NCBI GenBank assembly: GCA_024403825.1
Contig: JAKSRB010000002.1
Location: 1-64,000, forward strand
Reading direction: 5' to 3'
Length of the DNA: 64,000 nucleotides
DNA from: Ruminococcus sp.
Lineage (GTDB): Bacteria; Bacillota; Clostridia; Oscillospirales; Acutalibacteraceae
Numbering within the stretch: the first letter of the stretch is position 1; each line of letters opens with the position of its first letter. Positions 52,301 to 61,446 of the stretch are shown here, piece by piece. The position numbers and the translations under genes were made by a program. A model generated the notes under the pieces. It was not told where the DNA came from. It saw only the letters and a list, made by a program, of their open reading frames with translations, and did no database searches.

Positions 52301-53518
52301 TTAATCTTTTTTCTTACGGATAACTGAACCTGCTGGAACAGCCTTATCACATTTCATTGTAAGTCGTTGCATTGGATGCGGAGCATTCTCAACCTGCTCC
52401 CCATACTCATTTGTCAGCGATAAGCATTTTATATTGAATGAATATCCGCTTGGTGGAAGAACATCAAGTGTATCTCCAACAAAAAATTTATTTCTCTGAG
52501 TGATGACCGCTGTATTATCATCAATACATTCCTCACATACGGCAACCTGGTCATAATGTCTTATATAGCCACCATTAGAGGTCTGCTGTCCAGGCTCTCC
52601 ACCCATATAAAATCCTGTGTTATATTCTCTGTGGCTGATTTTTTCAAGCTCTTCCTTTATCCATGGCTTTAATATATAATTGTCACCCTCTGCCATATAA
52701 TCATCAACTGCATGGCGGTAGGCATTGGTGGTAACTGCTGTATAATATGCAGACTTTGCTCTGCCCTCAATCTTAAAGCTTGATATTCCTGCCTTAATCA
52801 TTTCAGGTATATGCTCAATCATACAGAGGTCACGAGAATTATATAAAAATGTTTCTCCGTTCTCCTCCTCTACAGGGAAAAACTGTCCCTCTCTGTTCTC
52901 CTCGAAAAGATGATATTTCCATCTGCAAGGCTGGGCACAATCTCCATGATTTGCGTCCCTGCCTGTCATATAGCTTGAAATAAGGCATCTTCCTGAGAAT
53001 GAAACACACATTGCTCCATGAACAAAGCATTCAATTTCAAGCTCTTTAGGAATTTTCTGACGCATTTCAGCAATTTCTGCAAGCGGAATTTCTCTTGCGA
53101 GAACCACTCTTGATGCACCCATATTATAAAGCACATTTGCAGTCTGATAATTTGTTACACCAGCCTGAGTTGAAACATGAAGAGCAACCTTTGGGGCATA
53201 CTTCTTCGCAAGCTCCATAATTCCGACATCTGCAATAATCAACGCATCAACTCCGCAATCCTGAGCATATTCAAGAAATTCAGGAAGCAACGGAATCTCA
53301 TTGTTGCGTGGCAGAATATTACAGGTCATATGAATTTTCTTGCCCATACTATGTGCAAGCTCACAAGCCTTTTTTAATTGTTCATTATCAAAATTTTTGG
53401 ATGCTGAACGCATACCGAACATTTTTCCAGCAAGGAAAACCGCATCTGCACCGAAATTCAGTGCAGATACCAGACATTCCATATCCCCCGCAGGCGATAA
53501 AATTTCAGGTTTAATCAT
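52301..53518 (-). CDS. U32 family peptidase-like protein (tRNA hydroxylation/prephenate-dependent type)
   Basis: A 405-residue TIM-barrel protein. PEILSPAGDMECLVSALNFGADAVFLAG at the start, the signature ECFVHGAMCVSFSGRCLISSY, then NHGDCAQPCRWKY with the Cys cluster, and FKIEGRAKSAYY. Relatives (TrhP/RlhA groups) hydroxylate tRNA or rRNA; older annotations call them collagenases. The exact target is undecided. Its start overlaps the end of mltG by 8 bases. Confidence 0.9.
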   Translation of the reverse strand: MIKPEILSPAGDMECLVSALNFGADAVFLAGKMFGMRSASKNFDNEQLKKACELAHSMGKKIHMTCNILPRNNEIPLLPEFLEYAQDCGVDALIIADVGIMELAKKYAPKVALHVSTQAGVTNYQTANVLYNMGASRVVLAREIPLAEIAEMRQKIPKELEIECFVHGAMCVSFSGRCLISSYMTGRDANHGDCAQPCRWKYHLFEENREGQFFPVEEENGETFLYNSRDLCMIEHIPEMIKAGISSFKIEGRAKSAYYTAVTTNAYRHAVDDYMAEGDNYILKPWIKEELEKISHREYNTGFYMGGEPGQQTSNGGYIRHYDQVAVCEECIDDNTAVITQRNKFFVGDTLDVLPPSGYSFNIKCLSLTNEYGEQVENAPHPMQRLTMKCDKAVPAGSVIRKKKD

Positions 53519-54860
53519 TTACATAATACTCCAGATTATATTGGTGTCCCCATATTGTAGATGCGTAGTAAGGATTACCATCGCTATCATGACAGAAGAA
53601 CAGGTAATTTGTTGAATTAGGATTGAGAGCTGCAATAATTGCATCCATACCAGGATTACATATTGCACCAGCAGGCAAGCCCTCTGAATCGTATGTATCA
53701 TAATTACTTACATAGCCGTTTCCGATACCGTCAGGAACATCATCGGCTGTTCTGTATGGGTAATACTTTGTTGAATCAAGACCGAGATTTGATACACCCT
53801 CAGAGGAATCTGCATCAAGTCTGTTATGAAGAATAGATGAAATATAATACATATCATCAACATCAGCAGCCTCTGCCTGAATAATAGATGCAATAATCAT
53901 TATTTCATCAAGTGAATAATCGCTGTCCTTAACCATATTCACAATCTTAGTCTTTTTATCATAGCCAGAAACCTCACGCTTTTCATTGATTTTGGTTTCA
54001 TAGTTATTTAAGAATTTATAAATAATGCTTACAGGGTCATCATTTGCATAGAACTGATAGGTATCAGGATAAAGATAACCCTCCAATTTATAATAACGAT
54101 CAGAGGTATTGGTGATACTTGCAAGAAAATCAAAATCTTCATCAAATTTATCCGACTTGCAAAGCTCAAGGAATGCATCCTTATCGCCTAAAGCACCGTT
54201 TTCCTTGAGTGTTTCAGCAATTTCAAGAACATTCTCACCTTCAGTAATTGTTACAGATACAACATCAGTTCGGTTGCTATTACTGCAAAGATAATTTACT
54301 AAAGCCTCATAGTCCATATTTTTCTTTATTTCAAACTTGCCCTGATGAAAATCCTTAGATTTTGTAAGCTCAGCAAAAAGCTTAAAATATGTAGGCTCGT
54401 TAATAATCTCATTTTTTACAAGCAGATTAGTAACACTATCCAAATCAGGGTTTTCAGGTATTTCAATTACAACCGTATCTTCACCCTTGCGATTAATAGC
54501 AAGCATATCGTTAATACCTGTATTTATAAATAATCCAGCTGTACAGCCGATAATAACAACAGTAATAATCCACATAAATCTGAAAATTCTGCGGTTATGG
54601 CGACTGCGAGCCTTACGCTCACGCTTTTCCTCCCTGTTGAGCTTTCTCAATGCCTGCTTTGAATTGCGTTCAATCTGCTCTCTTACATCTTCACCACTAT
54701 AAGAGCTTAAATCCTTATCCTCTTCAATTTCCTGTGGCTCTTTCAGAATATCAGCTTCATCTGCAATTTTCAGCTGAAAGCTTGCAATTTTCTGACGGCG
54801 TCTTTCTTCAACCTCTGTCAGATTATTTTCATTTTCGTTATGTAAATTATCAAGGCTCAT
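53511..54860 (-). CDS. mltG: Endolytic murein transglycosylase MltG (YceG-like)
   Basis: A 449-residue membrane-anchored enzyme that cuts nascent glycan strands and sets their length. A charged cytoplasmic segment of about 95 residues precedes one membrane helix (about 96-116), a LysM-like domain (ENPDLDSVTNLLVKNEIIN) and the catalytic part with IIASIIQAEAADVDDMYYISSILHNRL, containing the catalytic Glu, then YRTADDVPDGIG and PNSTNYLFF. AAAGGA precedes the ATG. Confidence 0.94.
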   Translation of the reverse strand: MSLDNLHNENENNLTEVEERRRQKIASFQLKIADEADILKEPQEIEEDKDLSSYSGEDVREQIERNSKQALRKLNREEKRERKARSRHNRRIFRFMWIITVVIIGCTAGLFINTGINDMLAINRKGEDTVVIEIPENPDLDSVTNLLVKNEIINEPTYFKLFAELTKSKDFHQGKFEIKKNMDYEALVNYLCSNSNRTDVVSVTITEGENVLEIAETLKENGALGDKDAFLELCKSDKFDEDFDFLASITNTSDRYYKLEGYLYPDTYQFYANDDPVSIIYKFLNNYETKINEKREVSGYDKKTKIVNMVKDSDYSLDEIMIIASIIQAEAADVDDMYYISSILHNRLDADSSEGVSNLGLDSTKYYPYRTADDVPDGIGNGYVSNYDTYDSEGLPAGAICNPGMDAIIAALNPNSTNYLFFCHDSDGNPYYASTIWGHQYNLEYYVND

Positions 54861-54922
54861 ATATTTTCATTCCTTTATAATACAATATAAAATCGTATGT
54901 AGTCTTGCAATTACCGCCTTTA

Positions 54923-55516
54923 TCAGCAGTTTCTTAAATTATCACTCAGATATTTTTCGGTTATAAGTATATCAACGGCAATATCGTGAGAACCCTTTGG
55001 CAAGCTATGCTCAACACACTTTGAATAGCACAAACCAACCGTAATTCCACCAAATTCAGCAAGAAATCTATCGTAATAGCCCTTGCCAAAGCCTATTCTG
55101 TAACCATACATATCAAAACAAAGTCCTGGCACAAGGCAGACACCTGTTGATTTATCAGTAAATAACTCGCACCTCTCAGTGTCAGGTTCAAAAATATCAT
55201 ACATACCTGAACGCAAATCATTCAATGACTTTATCTGATAAAAGTCCATTAATCCTGCCCTGTCAAGGCACTTTGGAATTACAACAGTCTTTCCGTCATC
55301 CAAAGCTTTTTTTATTATTACTGAGGTATCCGTTTCTATTTCAGTAGATACATATGCAAAAAGAATTTCACAATTTTTATATACATCTGAATTAAGAAAT
55401 CTTTCTGTAATTTTTCTGTTAAGCTCTGCTTTTATTTCGTCCTTACAATCAAGTCTGAATTTGCGATGCTTGGCTCTGTAGTCAGCTTTAAGTGTTCTCA
55501 GATTTTTTAGTGACAT
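54923..55516 (-). CDS. 5-formyltetrahydrofolate cyclo-ligase
   Basis: A 197-residue ATP-dependent enzyme that recycles 5-formyl-THF to methenyl-THF. FAYVSTEIETDTSVIIKKAL, KTVVIPKCL and VPGLCFDMYGYRIGFGKGYYDRFL are the substrate and ATP signatures. It lies near thyX, which consumes methylene-THF, so a folate link within the operon is plausible. Its start overlaps the DJ-1 gene end by 10 bases. Confidence 0.93.
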   Translation of the reverse strand: MSLKNLRTLKADYRAKHRKFRLDCKDEIKAELNRKITERFLNSDVYKNCEILFAYVSTEIETDTSVIIKKALDDGKTVVIPKCLDRAGLMDFYQIKSLNDLRSGMYDIFEPDTERCELFTDKSTGVCLVPGLCFDMYGYRIGFGKGYYDRFLAEFGGITVGLCYSKCVEHSLPKGSHDIAVDILITEKYLSDNLRNC

Positions 55517-56046
55517 TGCATTGCTCCTGCTACACTATCAGCAGCTTCCTTAGAAACTGCCTTTGAAACTATTGCATAACCAAATTCAACCGCACAGCCT
55601 GCACCCTTTGCAGTAATAATCATACCGTCTGTTTCTGTATGATTAGCGGTATATTCAGCACCGAGCAAGTCATTTTCAAAACCAGGAAAACAGGTTGCTT
55701 TTTTACCGTCCAGCATTCCAAGATGTCCGAATATAGACGGTGCCGCACAAATAGCAGCTGTAAGCAAATTGTTTTCATAGCAATATTTAACTGCCTTTAT
55801 AACATCCTCGCTTGCCTCAAGATTAAGAGTTCCAGGCATTCCTCCAGGAAGCACAACCCCTTCAATTTTTGTATAATCAATCTCAGACAGCTGAATATCA
55901 GGTTTTACAGTTATATTATGTGAGCTTGTAATAAGCTCTCCGCTAACTCCAACTGTTGCAACATCAAGCTTTGCCCTACGCATCATATCAATAGGTGCGA
56001 TTGCTTCTGTTTCTTCAAATCCGTTTGCTAAAAAAACATAATACAT
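55507..56046 (-). CDS. DJ-1/PfpI family protein
   Basis: A 179-residue flavodoxin-like protein of the DJ-1 superfamily. The nucleophile Cys lies in AAICAAPSIFGHLG, with Glu in ANGFEETEAIAPIDMMRRA and the VVLPGGMPGTLNL turn, as in DJ-1/YajL proteins. Suggested roles of relatives include deglycation and oxidative protection, which are debated. GAAAGG precedes the ATG. Confidence 0.92.
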   Translation of the reverse strand: MYYVFLANGFEETEAIAPIDMMRRAKLDVATVGVSGELITSSHNITVKPDIQLSEIDYTKIEGVVLPGGMPGTLNLEASEDVIKAVKYCYENNLLTAAICAAPSIFGHLGMLDGKKATCFPGFENDLLGAEYTANHTETDGMIITAKGAGCAVEFGYAIVSKAVSKEAADSVAGAMQCH

Positions 56047-56059
56047 TATGCATTTCCTT

Positions 56060-56866
56060 TCAACTAATCGTCAAACCGATAAAGACATTTTCAGGCAACA
56101 GATGTTTCCTGCTTAATGACTTTATCATTCCATATTTCTTACTGCCCTTGCACATAATTCTGAATTGCTGTGCCTGAGAATTTTCTATAAGATATTTTGC
56201 AAGCAGAATAAAATCTGAATATACCGTATAAAAAACCTCTGCACCTGCCTCATTTTCATTATAAAACGCAAGGCAACTGTTTTTATCTATAATTTTAACA
56301 TTACAAAAGCTGTAATAATTCTTAACAAATTCAATTAAGCTGTTTTTTAACAGCACAAAATTATTTTTAAAACATTTTTTCTGCAAATCCTCATATGTAT
56401 GATTTGCACATCTGAATCCGAATGCATATCTTCTTAATTCATCTCTTGAAAAAATTCTGTACTCTGCTGAGCATTTTTCCGAATAATCAAGGTCAGAAAA
56501 AATTTTATACTGCATATCATTCAACGGAACACTAAGCAGATATATTGCTCCGTTTTCGGCACATTTCTCATTTACAAAACTAATCAAATCTGATAATACA
56601 TCTTCTGTGCAATTCTTCTTGTCTATTACTATATTTGAAATATAGCTTGCTTTTTTACAATTTACAGTACACTCTGTGACACATACAAATGCTATTAATT
56701 CCCTGTTGCCGTTTTCGTCATTATTAACGGCACAATAAACAGAAATGCTGTCAGAAATATTATCAAAAAAATAATCTATAGCCTTACTTTCCCCACCCAA
56801 ATACTCAGACCATAATTTTTTGAGCGGTTGGGTATTACTTAAATCGTCTTTATAAAATTCAAACAT
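56060..56866 (-). CDS. GNAT-like acetyltransferase fold protein
   Basis: About 268 residues. The first half (about 1-140) resembles a GNAT domain (AFVCVTE strands, ISNIVIDKKNCTEDVLSDLI), but the acetyl-CoA loop is poorly conserved. The second half is helical plus beta and unrecognised. Such two-part GNAT proteins occur in clostridial genomes without assigned function. The frame reaches a TTG at 56878; ATG 56866 is an alternative and is used here. The ribosome site is weak. Confidence 0.65.
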   Translation of the reverse strand: MFEFYKDDLSNTQPLKKLWSEYLGGESKAIDYFFDNISDSISVYCAVNNDENGNRELIAFVCVTECTVNCKKASYISNIVIDKKNCTEDVLSDLISFVNEKCAENGAIYLLSVPLNDMQYKIFSDLDYSEKCSAEYRIFSRDELRRYAFGFRCANHTYEDLQKKCFKNNFVLLKNSLIEFVKNYYSFCNVKIIDKNSCLAFYNENEAGAEVFYTVYSDFILLAKYLIENSQAQQFRIMCKGSKKYGMIKSLSRKHLLPENVFIGLTIS

Positions 56867-56906
56867 TATATGTTTCAAAATCCATTCATTATTTTATATA
56901 AAAGGT

Positions 56907-57572
56907 TCACAAAGCCTCAGAAATTGCATTATATATATCCTCTGCAATTTTTTCTATAGGTTTAATCTCCCCATTTTCACAGCAGTTTATAAGCCTCCAG
57001 CCACACTTTTGTACTGCATATAACGCACTTTTGCGACATTCAAAAAGATAATTCAGATTTTTTTCGTGTAAATCTCTTTTTGAACTGTCACCGCCATATC
57101 GTTTTTCCATAAGCTTCTGGGATACCTCAGGCTCAACATCAAGATACAAAATTACATCAGGCTCAGGTATTCCCAGCTTTTTATATTCAAAATCAGCCTG
57201 CCATTTTATAAAATCCTCCCACTCACTCTGAGGAAGCTTTGACATCTGATAAATTATATTAGAGGTTGCATAACGGTCACTTAAAATCATTGTATCAGAC
57301 AAGTAGTCCTCTTTCCAGAATTGCAAATAGCTTGCAACCCTGTCAACCGCATAAAATGCAGATGCCGCATAAGCATTTACATCATCAGGCTTACTGCCAA
57401 ACTGACCACCAAGATACATTTTTACAAGCGATGAGCTTGGATTGTCATAATCAGGAAATTCAAGCTTTCTAACCTTTTTCCCCTCATCAACAAGTCTGTC
57501 AGCAAGGATTTTGGTCTGCGTAGCTTTTCCGCTGCCGTCAAGTCCCTCAATAACTATAATTTTACTGCTCAT
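56907..57572 (-). CDS. tmk: Thymidylate kinase
   Basis: A 221-residue dTMP kinase. VIEGLDGSGKATQTKIL is the P-loop, VRKLEFPDYDNPSS the DR-type substrate segment, LSDRYATSNIIYQ the signature, and LYLDVEPEVSQKLMEKR the lid region. It follows thyX, which makes its substrate dTMP, by 14 bases. The length is slightly long for the family, as in the clostridial subtype. Confidence 0.94.
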   Translation of the reverse strand: MSSKIIVIEGLDGSGKATQTKILADRLVDEGKKVRKLEFPDYDNPSSSLVKMYLGGQFGSKPDDVNAYAASAFYAVDRVASYLQFWKEDYLSDTMILSDRYATSNIIYQMSKLPQSEWEDFIKWQADFEYKKLGIPEPDVILYLDVEPEVSQKLMEKRYGGDSSKRDLHEKNLNYLFECRKSALYAVQKCGWRLINCCENGEIKPIEKIAEDIYNAISEAL

Positions 57573-57586
57573 AAAATCTCACCAAA

Positions 57587-58390
57587 TTAATCTCTGCGAT
57601 ATTTTTCACGCATTTCCTTTTGTCTGCCACAGCACATATTACCCTCTGGGCAAGGACCAAACAGACAAGACGGACCGCAGTTTTTAAAAAGATTTGGAGC
57701 AACCTCAAGGCATTGAAGCAACATCTGTTCTGCAACCTCACGAATTTCCCATTGGGCTCTGTTGCAACATCTGTGAGCAAAAAAGTTCTGCAAACTGCGT
57801 GCATTAAATGTACATACTATTTTAGTGGTTGTAGCATTCGGAAGAATAAATCGTGCATCTTCATTAGCTTTTTTCAGAAAAGCTGAATATTTTGACTTAT
57901 TATCATTCTTAAATGCCGTCATAATTTCTTCATCTGAACCGCTGTATTTATTATTTGTTTCAGCGTTGATATAACCGACAATGAGAGAATCACGAATTTC
58001 CCTGTAAGCCTCAGTCTGTGCATCAATAACCTTATTATAGGCATTTAATGCCTTTTCATTATTCAGAATCTCAGGAGGGGTGACAAACTCAAATTTTGTA
58101 CCATCAACATATCTTTGCGACTGCTGACTATAGGAGGCAATTCTATGGCGTACAAGCTGATGCGAACAGGCTCTTGAAATACCTTCAATTCCAAAGGTAA
58201 AGGAAGAATGTTCGGTAGGGCTTGCGTGACCAAGACTTGCAAGCATATTGATAAAAGAAGCGGTTTTATCCTCTGTAAGTCCCTCACGAATATCATCAAT
58301 ATCTGACGGAGAATAACAAAGCTTTGCCGCCATAGCAACAACCTGTTCAGGGTCAGGAGTATGTGCAAGAAGTGTCACCTTAACAGCCAT
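57587..58390 (-). CDS. thyX: FAD-dependent thymidylate synthase
   Basis: A 267-residue flavoenzyme that methylates dUMP to dTMP using methylene-THF. The ThyX motif RHRxxSYSxxSQRY is present as RHRIASYSQQSQRY. HSSFTFGIEGISRACSHQLV precedes it, and FNARSLQNFFAHRCCNRAQWEIR follows. A Cys-rich end (LFGPCPEGNMCCGR) is typical of clostridial ThyX. GAAAGGA precedes the ATG. First gene of the long operon. Confidence 0.96.
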   Translation of the reverse strand: MAVKVTLLAHTPDPEQVVAMAAKLCYSPSDIDDIREGLTEDKTASFINMLASLGHASPTEHSSFTFGIEGISRACSHQLVRHRIASYSQQSQRYVDGTKFEFVTPPEILNNEKALNAYNKVIDAQTEAYREIRDSLIVGYINAETNNKYSGSDEEIMTAFKNDNKSKYSAFLKKANEDARFILPNATTTKIVCTFNARSLQNFFAHRCCNRAQWEIREVAEQMLLQCLEVAPNLFKNCGPSCLFGPCPEGNMCCGRQKEMREKYRRD

Positions 58391-58433
58391 AGTAAAAAAA
58401 TCCTTTCAAAAAATCAGCACAATCACACATATT

Positions 58434-58479
58434 ATGCTATAATCTTAATTATTATAGCATTTATATTATCTTTTTGCAA
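58434..58479 (-). promoter_or_regulatory. thyX operon promoter with overlapping inverted repeat
   Basis: Minus strand TTGCAA (58479-58474), 17 bases, TATAAT (58456-58451). A perfect 10-bp inverted repeat ATGCTATAAT/ATTATAGCAT (58434-58460) covers the -10 box and the start point, so a repressor site is likely. Confidence 0.75.
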
Positions 58480-58517
58480 TACAAAATTGAATTTTTTGTT
58501 TTGCCAAAAACAGTATG

Positions 58518-58552
58518 AAAAAAGGTTCTGCTTTTTATACAGAACCTTTTTA
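58518..58552 (-). terminator. Terminator of corA
   Basis: AAAAAGGTTCTG and CAGAACCTTTTT pair around a 9-base loop with T-runs on both sides. Confidence 0.88.
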
Positions 58553-58554
58553 AC

Positions 58555-59487
58555 CTATTTTCTAAGACTTTTTGAATTAATAAGAATTATCCACACAACA
58601 ACCATTGCAAAAACAGAAATAATTGAAGGGAACCATGTATAAGGAAGTGGCAAATCAGTATTCATACCATAAAAGCTGTAAACTATGGTAGGAACAGCTA
58701 AAATAACTGTTATTACTGTTAATCGCCACATTACAGTATTCAGATTATTATTAATTACTGATGAAAATGCATCCATCATTCCTGACAAAATTCTTGAATA
58801 TATAGATGCCATTTCCATAGCCTGTTTATTCTCTATCAGGACATCCTCGAGCAAATCCTTGTCTTCTTCATAAAGCTTTATTATATTACCTCTGAATATT
58901 TTATTTAGTGTTGTTTCGTTTGATTTTAGCGATGTTGAAAAATATACAAGAGATTTCTGTAATTCAAGCAGCTGAACAATTTCCTCATTTTTTGTAGCTT
59001 CGTTGAGGTGTTCTTCAATAATGTTTGATGCTTTATCAATTTTACGAAGATATGAAAGGTAAATAGTATTTGAACGCAACATAAGCTGTAATATAAACTT
59101 TGTCATAAATGCAGTATTTATGCCTTTAACTCTGCCATTTATTACATCTTCAATCACTGTATTTGTGTTCAGAGTAATTGTAAATACCATTTTATCCTTA
59201 ATTATAATTGAAAGAGGGGTTGTATAATACAGAATTGTGTTCTCATCCTTGACTTCCATTTCAGGTGTATCGACAATAATAAGAGTCTGATCATCTTCCT
59301 TTTCTGTTCGTGAAGACTCCTCATCGTCAAGTGCAGATTTAATAAAATCAAGGTTCAGACCATAATTTTCAGTTAGTATTGAAACCTCTTTCTGAGTAGG
59401 TGCAGTAACCGAAATCCAGCAGCCCGGTCCTGATTCTTCAACTTTGATTACCTTATGATTTATATCGTTTTTGTAAATATTAATCAT
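58555..59487 (-). CDS. corA: CorA-like divalent cation (Mg2+) channel
   Basis: A 310-residue pentameric channel protein. The large cytoplasmic domain (about 1-245) includes PTQKEVSILTENYGL and a long helix with YLRKIDKASNIIEEHLNEATKNEE. Two C-terminal helices flank the selectivity motif: VYSFYGMNTDLPLPY (GMN). It imports magnesium, or cobalt or nickel. GAAAGGATGGTGA precedes the ATG. Monocistronic. Confidence 0.94.
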   Translation of the reverse strand: MINIYKNDINHKVIKVEESGPGCWISVTAPTQKEVSILTENYGLNLDFIKSALDDEESSRTEKEDDQTLIIVDTPEMEVKDENTILYYTTPLSIIIKDKMVFTITLNTNTVIEDVINGRVKGINTAFMTKFILQLMLRSNTIYLSYLRKIDKASNIIEEHLNEATKNEEIVQLLELQKSLVYFSTSLKSNETTLNKIFRGNIIKLYEEDKDLLEDVLIENKQAMEMASIYSRILSGMMDAFSSVINNNLNTVMWRLTVITVILAVPTIVYSFYGMNTDLPLPYTWFPSIISVFAMVVVWIILINSKSLRK

Positions 59488-59620
59488 ATAATCACCATCC
59501 TTTCAATCCGAGTTATGTTAAGCACTATTTTGGATAGAAATGCTTATGTTGTTGTGCCAAACTCTTAGGTATAAATCTCCTGTAATATTATATCATATTA
59601 CCTATTAAAGTCAATCAAAT
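59488..59620 (-). promoter_or_regulatory. corA promoter and structured leader
   Basis: Minus strand TTGACT, 16 bases, TATAAT (about 59590-59617). The 100-base leader holds a stem AAGCA/TGCTT inside a GAGTT/AACTC closing helix. It does not show the M-box core that I would expect for a Mg2+ riboswitch. Regulation is unknown. Confidence 0.5.
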
Positions 59621-59675
59621 TATTGTTCAAAAAATGCATATTCTATGAGATTATAAACAACAAAAAAGCAAATAT

Positions 59676-59714
59676 TAAAACGCTCCCACACATCAAACGA
59701 TATGCAGGAGCAAT
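59676..59714 (-). terminator. Terminator of gltX-glnS
   Basis: Minus strand GCTCC and GGAGC close a stem with ATATCG/TGTG-like inner pairs, followed by GTTTTAATATTTG. Moderate quality. Confidence 0.6.
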
Positions 59715-59727
59715 TATTTTTATATTC

Positions 59728-61416
59728 TTATTTTTTAAAGCTTTCCTTTAAGCTTACACTTCTGTTAAATACAAGATGCTCAGGTGTGCTGTCTTTATTA
59801 TCAACGCAGAAATATCCAAGTCGCATAAACTGGAAGCTCTTTGGTGCAGCTGCATTTTCAAGATTTTTTTCTGCCTTACAATTTGTTATTACTTCAAGTG
59901 ATGACGGATTGAGATAGTCAAGGAAATTTCTATCTCCAACATCTGGGTCAGGCACTGTAAACATATTATCGTATAATCTTACCTCGGCATCTGCATAATT
60001 GTTGGCATCTACCCAATGTATTGTACCTCTTACCTTTCTGCCGTCAGGAGTATTTCCACCTCTGGTTTCTGGGTCATATTCTGCATATACCTCGGTGACA
60101 TTGCCATTTTCATCTTTCTTACAGCCTGTGCATTTTACAATATACGCTGATTTAAGACGAACCTCATTTCCTGGATAAAGTCGCTGATACTTCTTTACAG
60201 GCTCTTCCATAAAGTCCTCTGCCTCAATATATGCCTCTCTGCTGAATGTAACAACTCGTGTGCCGTCCTCTGGTCGGTTAGGATTGTTTTCTACCTCAAA
60301 CTCTTCACTCTGTCCCTCAGGATAGTTTGTAATTATCAGCTTAACTGGATGTACTACACACATCACTCTCTGTGCTGTTTCATTAAGGTCATCACGCAGG
60401 CAATGCTCAAGAAATCCGTACTCTACGATTGAATTTACCTTTGATACACCTATCTGGTCAATAAATGAACGAATTGATTTTGGTGTATAACCTCTTCTTC
60501 TTAATCCGCAGAGTGTTGGCATTCTCGGATCATCCCAGCCACTTACATAATTATTTTCAACAAGCTCTCTTAGCTTACGCTTTGACATTACGGTATTATT
60601 AATTCCAAGTCTTGCAAACTCAATCTGGCGTGGCTTACAAGGAGCTGAAATATTACTTATTACCCAGTCATATAAAGGTCTGTGTGCCTCAAATTCAAGT
60701 GAGCAAAGACTATGAGTAATGCCCTCCATTACATCTTCAATAGGATGTGCAAAATCATACATTGGATATATACACCACTTATCACCTGTGCGATGATGCT
60801 TTAAGCGGTTAATTCTGTAAATTACTGGGTCACGCATATTAAAATTACCTGATGCAAGGTCAATCTTTGCACGCAAGGTCATTTTTCCGTCCTCAAATTC
60901 ACCGTTCTTCATTTTTTCAAAAAGCTCAAGACTTTCTTCTACAGGACGGTCACGATATGGACTTTTGGCAGGAGTCTGAATGTCACCACGATATTCTCTC
61001 ATCTGCTCAGGTGTAAGCTCACATACATATGCAAGCCCCTTTTCAATAAGCTCCACAGCAAATTCATACATCTTGTCAAAATACTCTGATGCATAATAGA
61101 ATCTGTCATCCCAGTCAAAGCCAAGCCACTTTATATCCTCTTTTATAGCATCAACATATTCAACATCTTCTTTTGTAGGATTTGTGTCATCCATTCTGAG
61201 GTTACAAATACCACCAAATTTTTCTGCTGTGCCAAAGTCTATGCAGATTGCCTTTGCATGTCCGATATGCAAGTATCCGTTAGGCTCAGGAGGAAAACGA
61301 GTATGAACCTTTTTTCCCTCAAACTGTCCACCCTCGGCAATATCTTCATTAATAAAATCGTGAATGAAATTATTCTGCATAACTTCATTTTCTGTATTAA
61401 TAATATTTTCAGCCAT
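59728..61416 (-). CDS. glnS: Glutaminyl-tRNA synthetase
   Basis: A 562-residue class I synthetase that directly charges tRNA-Gln. [17 protein letters not shown] is the HIGH motif and VMSKRKL the KMSKS motif. [11 protein letters not shown] and [17 protein letters not shown] are GlnRS signatures, and a C-terminal anticodon-binding beta-barrel region follows. The frame extends to a TTG at 61434, but AAGGGA before ATG 61416 ([10 protein letters not shown]) is better. Its presence does not exclude a GatCAB route elsewhere. It follows gltX by about 30 bases. Confidence 0.96.
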   Translation of the reverse strand: MAENIINTENEVMQNNFIHDFINEDIAEGGQFEGKKVHTRFPPEPNGYLHIGHAKAICIDFGTAEKFGGICNLRMDDTNPTKEDVEYVDAIKEDIKWLGFDWDDRFYYASEYFDKMYEFAVELIEKGLAYVCELTPEQMREYRGDIQTPAKSPYRDRPVEESLELFEKMKNGEFEDGKMTLRAKIDLASGNFNMRDPVIYRINRLKHHRTGDKWCIYPMYDFAHPIEDVMEGITHSLCSLEFEAHRPLYDWVISNISAPCKPRQIEFARLGINNTVMSKRKLRELVENNYVSGWDDPRMPTLCGLRRRGYTPKSIRSFIDQIGVSKVNSIVEYGFLEHCLRDDLNETAQRVMCVVHPVKLIITNYPEGQSEEFEVENNPNRPEDGTRVVTFSREAYIEAEDFMEEPVKKYQRLYPGNEVRLKSAYIVKCTGCKKDENGNVTEVYAEYDPETRGGNTPDGRKVRGTIHWVDANNYADAEVRLYDNMFTVPDPDVGDRNFLDYLNPSSLEVITNCKAEKNLENAAAPKSFQFMRLGYFCVDNKDSTPEHLVFNRSVSLKESFKK

Positions 61417-61446
61417 AAACAGCTTCCCTTTCAATATCTGATTATA

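Noticed and set aside
59488..59590. M-box magnesium riboswitch before corA
   Set aside because: The conserved M-box core is not visible and the leader is too short for that class.
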